DNA of 64,000 nt, from contig CACYHA010000011.1 in the NCBI GenBank assembly GCA_902774035.1, forward strand, positions 1-64,000. Reading direction: 5' to 3'. Both the position numbers and the translations under genes were made by a program. The stretch comes from Oscillospiraceae bacterium (lineage in GTDB: Bacteria; Bacillota; Clostridia; Oscillospirales; Acutalibacteraceae). The notes under the pieces are model-generated. The model searched no databases and was not told the DNA's origin. It was given only the letters and a program-made list of their open reading frames with translations. This document shows positions 60,624 through 64,000 of the stretch, in pieces. Each line of letters starts with the position of its first letter. Within the stretch, counting starts at the first letter, position 1.

Positions 60624-61406
60624 ATGCAGTTCGGCATTTCATCCTCGTGCTTTTATCCGCTGGAAACCGAGCGTTCGCTGGCGCTGGTGGGGCAGGCCGG
60701 AGCAAAAACGGCGGAGATCTTTTTCAATTCGCCCTCGGAGCTGACCGGGCCGCTGCTGCGCGAGCTGTGCGCGATCCGCGACGGCTGCGGCATGGAGATC
60801 GTCGCGATCCACCCCTTCATGTCCTTTGCGGAGGATTTTTACCTCTTCAGCGAATACGAGCGCCGCTTCACGGACAGTCTGGAGTTTTACAAGCACTTTT
60901 TTGCTGCGGCGCAATCGCTCGGCGCAAAGTGGTTCGTGCTCCACGGGGCGCGGCACTCGCGCATTGAAAACACGCGCTACGCTGAGCGTCTGTTTCGGCT
61001 GAACGAAACGGCGAAGCCCTTCGGCGTGCAGGTCGCCCATGAGAATGTGGTGCATTACATCGGCGAAACGCCGGATTTCATGGCGTTTTTGCAGTCGCAG
61101 CTCGGCGACGATTTCCACATGGTGCTCGATCTTAAGCAGGCCCGGCGGGCGGGAGCGGATCCCTTTGCGTTTTTGCGGCGCGTGGGCGGCCATGTGGTGC
61201 ATCTGCACCTGAGCGACGGCGACGAGACCCACGACTGCCTGCCGCCGGGCAAGGGGACGTTCGATTTTTCGCGGTTCTTCGGCGAGCTGGAGCGCATCGG
61301 CTACGACGGCACCGGGATCGTGGAGCTTTACCGCCATAATTTTTCCGAGGCGAGGGAGCTGACGGAGAGCGTGAAGTTTTTGGAGTCGGCAGCCGGCAGT
61401 CGATAG
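60624..61406 (+). CDS. Sugar phosphate isomerase/epimerase (AP-endonuclease-2 TIM barrel)
   Basis: 260 aa. The xylose-isomerase-like TIM barrel is shown by QFGISSSCFYPLE at the start, AKTAEIFFNSPSE, VAIHPFMSFAED, FVLHGARHS, VAHENVVHYIG (Glu ligand), FHMVLDLKQARRAG (Asp), VVHLHLSDGDETHDCLPPGKG and GTGIVELYR (terminal Glu). These match the metal-binding pattern of the family, which includes sugar isomerases, myo-inosose dehydratase and endonuclease IV. Substrate unknown. The ATG at 60624 follows AAGGGAAGGGGG; an upstream in-frame extension would cross the phage remnant. Confidence 0.85.
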   Translation: MQFGISSSCFYPLETERSLALVGQAGAKTAEIFFNSPSELTGPLLRELCAIRDGCGMEIVAIHPFMSFAEDFYLFSEYERRFTDSLEFYKHFFAAAQSLGAKWFVLHGARHSRIENTRYAERLFRLNETAKPFGVQVAHENVVHYIGETPDFMAFLQSQLGDDFHMVLDLKQARRAGADPFAFLRRVGGHVVHLHLSDGDETHDCLPPGKGTFDFSRFFGELERIGYDGTGIVELYRHNFSEARELTESVKFLESAAGSR

Positions 61407-61453
61407 CAATCGGGGCGACCCCTACGCGAACCAACCGTGTGAACGGAAAAATC

Positions 61454-61503
61454 AAAGCAACGCCCGCTGTGGATGTGTGATCCATGGCGGGTGTTGCTTT
61501 TTT
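61454..61503. repeat. F2 hairpin repeat acting as terminator
   Basis: A 21-bp stem with three G-U pairs (61454-61474 with 61480-61500; GTGGATGTGTGATCCAT core) ends in a six-T run. The trailing CATCCACCGCAAGCGG also follows the copy at 29616. A further hairpin ACCCGGCG/CGCCGGGT (61536-61543 with 61559-61566) may terminate the SCP2-like gene. Confidence 0.75.
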
Positions 61504-61574
61504 CTCATCCACCGCAAGCGGCCGCTCAAAACAACACCCGGCGCAGGTTCACATCCCACGCCGGGTTTTACTTT

Positions 61575-61608
61575 ATCTAACGTCTAATGTCTAACATCTA
61601 ACGTCTAT
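61575..61608. repeat. TCTAACGTCTAA-type short repeat
   Basis: Four degenerate copies of the heptad TCTAACR overlap the end of the convergent SCP2-like gene; see also 46163-46188. Confidence 0.5.
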
Positions 61609-62408
61609 TTTGCCAGCTCACCGATCAGCAGCAGGAAGTTGCCGAGCTGGGCGCCGAATTCCGGACCGCCGTCCATGATCAGCTTGCCGCTCTTGACGGA
61701 TTCCAGCATGTCGGCCGTGCCGAGCAGGATGCCCAGAGCGCTGTCGAAGGAATCGAAGCGCAGGGTGAAGAACGGCATGGCGCGTTTGTATTCACCGCGG
61801 CCGGCACGGGATTTGCCGGCTTTGATGCGGATGTAGGCCGCGACCTCGGGGTGGTCGTTCACCGCAAGCGCATAAACGCGGTCGGGAGATTTGCTCGTCC
61901 AGTCGTGGATCTCGGGGTGTCCCATCTTGTTGAGCTGGCTGATGCCGCTCGTGAGCAGATAGAACATGCACTTGACCATGAGCTGTTTGTCTTCCTCCGC
62001 CTCGGGGGCTTCCGTTGCGCCGAGGACGTTCGCCATCTTGAGCAGCGTCATCACAAAGGCGGCGAGGGTGCCGGCGTGCTTGATGCCGCGGATCTTCGGG
62101 ATCGCGTCCAGGGTGATGTTGCCCTTGAAGAAGGCGTTCAGTTTTTCCACGCTCTTGAACTCCAGCTCGATGTGGGGCTCCGGCGTCAGGCAGGGGTTGA
62201 CGATCCATTCGCCGCTGTTGACGATGAAATGCATACCGACCTTGCCCTCGGGCACTTCCGGGTTCAGGCAGCTCACCTGAATGACGGCGTGGGCGTGTGC
62301 AAACTTTTTGGAAAGGGAGGGGACCTCCGTTGCGAGCACCTTAACAAGAGGAAGCGCGGCGTTTAAGAAAATTTTGTTGGAATATAATTCTTCTTGTGCA
62401 ATCGCCAT
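61605..62408 (-). CDS. SCP2-like sterol/lipid-binding domain protein
   Basis: 267 aa without a signal peptide. The central part (about 55-140) has VGMHFIVNSGEWIVNPCLTP and ELEFKSVEKLNAFFKGNITLDAIPKIRGIKHA, the beta-sheet and terminal-helix pattern of SCP2 lipid-transfer domains. The rest is helical and ends DGGPEFGAQLGNFLLLIGELAK. No enzyme motif is present, so a lipid- or acyl-binding role is the best guess. AAGGAG precedes the ATG. It is 27 nt downstream of the split transketolase, probably in the same transcript. Confidence 0.65.
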   Translation of the reverse strand: MAIAQEELYSNKIFLNAALPLVKVLATEVPSLSKKFAHAHAVIQVSCLNPEVPEGKVGMHFIVNSGEWIVNPCLTPEPHIELEFKSVEKLNAFFKGNITLDAIPKIRGIKHAGTLAAFVMTLLKMANVLGATEAPEAEEDKQLMVKCMFYLLTSGISQLNKMGHPEIHDWTSKSPDRVYALAVNDHPEVAAYIRIKAGKSRAGRGEYKRAMPFFTLRFDSFDSALGILLGTADMLESVKSGKLIMDGGPEFGAQLGNFLLLIGELAK

Positions 62409-62435
62409 AAGTCGTTTGCTCCTTTCTTGTCAGGA

Positions 62436-63446
62436 TTAGAACTCGTCGTCCCAGTTGTCGTCTTCTTCAAAGTCCTTGTTCATGACTTCGCGCACGGCGG
62501 CGATGATGCCGTTGGCGTCGATGCCGACTTCGCTCATGATGTCTTCCTGCAGACCGATGGGGGCGAACTTGTCGGGATGGCCGAGCATCTTGAACGCGCA
62601 GGCCTTGCCGGAATCCACAACGACTTCCGCAACGGCGGAGCCGAGGCCGCCGATGATGCTGTGGTCTTCGACGGTGATGATGCGGCGGGTGTCAAGGACC
62701 GCCTTGATGATCGCGTCGCGGTCGATGGGCTTGATCGTATGCATGTTCAGCACGCGGACCTTCAGGCCGTCGGCGTTCTCCAGGAAGTTCGCGGCCTCTC
62801 TGGCCTGGAACACGCAGGAGCCGCAGGCGATGACGGTGCAGTCGGTGCCCTCGTGGACCTCCACGGCCTTGCCGACCTCGAAGCCGTAATCCTGGGAGGA
62901 ATACAGCACACGGTCGAAGCCGCGGTTGATGCGGATGTAGTAGGGACCGAAGTTCTCGTAGGCGGCGTTGACCGCGTTGGCGGTCTCATAGCCGTCGGCG
63001 GGAACAATCAGCGTCATGTTCGGCATTGCACGGACGATCGCAAGATCGACGATCGCGTGGTGGGTGGAGCCGGCCTGGCCGAAGGAGGTACCGGCGTGGG
63101 TGGCGATGATCTTGGCGTTGACGTTCTGATAGCAGATGTCGGTGTGAAGCTGGTCGCACGCACGCATGCTGGTGAACGCCGAGAAGCCGGAAAGGAACGG
63201 GGTGATGCCTGCGCGGGCCATACCGGCGGCAACGCCGAACATATCCTGCTCCGCGATGCCGACATTGATCACGCGCTCCGGGCAGATCTTGAGCACATCG
63301 CCCAGTTTGGTGGATTTTGCAAGGTCGGCAGTGATGGCAACGACCTTCGGGTCTTTCTGCATGATGTCAGCGAGCGCCTTGCCGTAAATTTCAGCAGTTG
63401 CAACTTCGGTCTGATCGATTGCGTTATATACGAATCCGCCTGCCAT
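62436..63446 (-). CDS. Transketolase, C-terminal subunit
   Basis: 336 aa. It holds the Pyr and C-terminal domains of a split transketolase: ATAEIYGKALADIMQ, VINVGIAEQDMFGVAAGMA (catalytic Glu), THAGTSFGQAGSTHHAIVDLAI, and a C-terminal VEDHSIIGGLGSAVAEV. Together with the next upstream gene it transfers two-carbon ketol units in the non-oxidative pentose phosphate pathway. It ends in an acidic tail. It is 2 nt after the N-terminal subunit gene, so the two are coupled. Confidence 0.93.
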   Translation of the reverse strand: MAGGFVYNAIDQTEVATAEIYGKALADIMQKDPKVVAITADLAKSTKLGDVLKICPERVINVGIAEQDMFGVAAGMARAGITPFLSGFSAFTSMRACDQLHTDICYQNVNAKIIATHAGTSFGQAGSTHHAIVDLAIVRAMPNMTLIVPADGYETANAVNAAYENFGPYYIRINRGFDRVLYSSQDYGFEVGKAVEVHEGTDCTVIACGSCVFQAREAANFLENADGLKVRVLNMHTIKPIDRDAIIKAVLDTRRIITVEDHSIIGGLGSAVAEVVVDSGKACAFKMLGHPDKFAPIGLQEDIMSEVGIDANGIIAAVREVMNKDFEEDDNWDDEF

Positions 63447-63448
63447 GA

Positions 63449-64000
63449 TTATTTGCCCTCCTTCTCCGCGCGAGCCACGCGCGCCTTGTAATCTTCTTCC
63501 AGTTCTTTGCTGTATTTTGCAAAGGTGTCGTCGTCAATGGCCATGTAGTGGCAGTGGTAATCACCGGCAATATCCTTGATGCCGGCGCCCTTCTGCGTAT
63601 CCATGAGGATGCAGGTCGGCGCGCATTTTTCCTTGGAGCGCTCGATGGCGATGTCGATGGCGTCGCACAGCTCCTTGATGTTGTTGCCGTCCACGCAGAT
63701 GGTGTTGAAGCCGAAGGCGACCATCTTGTCCTTCAGCGGCTCCAGCTTCATCACGTCTTCCGTCGGGCCGTCGATCATGCAGTGGTTGCGGTCGATGAAG
63801 ACGATGCAGTTGGAAAGCTGATAGTGGTTGATCGTCATGAAGCCTTCCCAGTTGGAGCCTTCGCCGAGCTCGCCGTCGCCGGTGGCAACGTAGGTCAGGT
63901 AATCCTTGCCGAGGATGCGCGCCGCAAGGGCGGTGCCGGCGGCGATGGAAACGCCGTGGCCGAGGGAGCCGGTGGAAGCGTCCACACCGACGACCTTGTT
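63449..64000 (-). CDS. Transketolase, N-terminal subunit (partial)
   Basis: The frame is open to the right window edge, so the 5' part is outside. Visible are VDASTGSLGHGVSIAAGTALAAR and the thiamine diphosphate motif GDGELGEGSNWEG (metal-binding GDG with downstream Asn), followed by FIDRNHCMIDGPTEDVM. These define the PP domain of a split transketolase. The internal GTG at 63985 is not the true start. Confidence 0.93.
   Translation of the reverse strand, partial: NKVVGVDASTGSLGHGVSIAAGTALAARILGKDYLTYVATGDGELGEGSNWEGFMTINHYQLSNCIVFIDRNHCMIDGPTEDVMKLEPLKDKMVAFGFNTICVDGNNIKELCDAIDIAIERSKEKCAPTCILMDTQKGAGIKDIAGDYHCHYMAIDDDTFAKYSKELEEDYKARVARAEKEGK

Noticed and set aside
59818..60705. Intact 295-aa gene starting at 60705
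   Set aside because: Its first 50 codons overlap the start and promoter of the opposite-strand isomerase and bear no resemblance to phage head proteins; the recognisable part begins near 60555.

Overview
The window looks like a chromosomal segment of a G+C-rich member of the Bacillota, most likely a Clostridia/Oscillospirales-type gut anaerobe. The evidence is strong AGGAGG-type ribosome binding sites, TTGACA/TATAAT promoters with 17-bp spacing, many TTG and GTG starts, low-G+C-Gram-positive style exported proteins (CotH-like, GH25, BspA-type leucine-rich repeats, TPM domain), type III pantothenate kinase, and both gltX and glnS. No rRNA, tRNA, CRISPR array or intact mobile element was found. 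One short A+T-richer stretch near 59.4-60.55 kb is a decayed phage remnant.

Layout. 0-12.6 kb: three tandem 88-bp hairpin repeats; a secreted endonuclease/exonuclease/phosphatase-fold protein; a MarR-controlled operon of an 872-aa internally duplicated exported protein and a MacB-like ABC exporter; a two-component system; a secreted Ig-like/FN3 protein. 12.6-17.5 kb (minus strand): a tightly overlapped uxaC-MBL hydrolase-M28 peptidase-GNAT operon. 17.7-24 kb: a second phosphatase-fold protein, a GNAT, then the str block rpsL-rpsG-fusA-tuf, with a structured S12-S7 intercistronic region and a tuf that lacks about 33 codons of domain 2. 24.8-31.5 kb: pyruvyl-transferase-like protein, coaX, a PflX-like radical SAM protein, mscL-proC, a small membrane protein and trpS. 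31.5-38.5 kb (minus): an ECF sigma factor, a probable anti-sigma factor and four exported LRR proteins in one apparent operon. 38.5-48 kb: a candidate standalone structured RNA, gltX-glnS-membrane protein, an AI-2E-family permease, homoserine dehydrogenase, aspartokinase and a lipoprotein. 48-59 kb: a TPM-domain protein with five tandem repeats, murA, walJ-like hydrolase, rlmH, a 53-aa peptide, CotH-like protein, GH25 lysozyme and a metallophosphoesterase. 59-64 kb: phage remnant with a GNAT-like domain and a small partner gene, a sugar isomerase-like protein, an SCP2-like protein and a split transketolase that runs off the right edge.

The most unusual signals are not protein families. (1) A GC-rich element of five to six hairpins occurs three times (17530-17680, 23853-24001 and, inverted, 43244-43381); stem sequences differ between copies while pairing is kept. 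(2) A minus-strand RNA candidate at 38657-38841 has its own promoter and terminator, and its G-U wobbles pair only in the minus-strand transcript. (3) tuf carries an in-frame loss within domain 2. (4) Several exported proteins end in a similar aromatic amphipathic tail. (5) The ECF operon carries its LRR genes in a mirrored A-B-B-A order.

All functional statements come from reading motifs; no database search was run.
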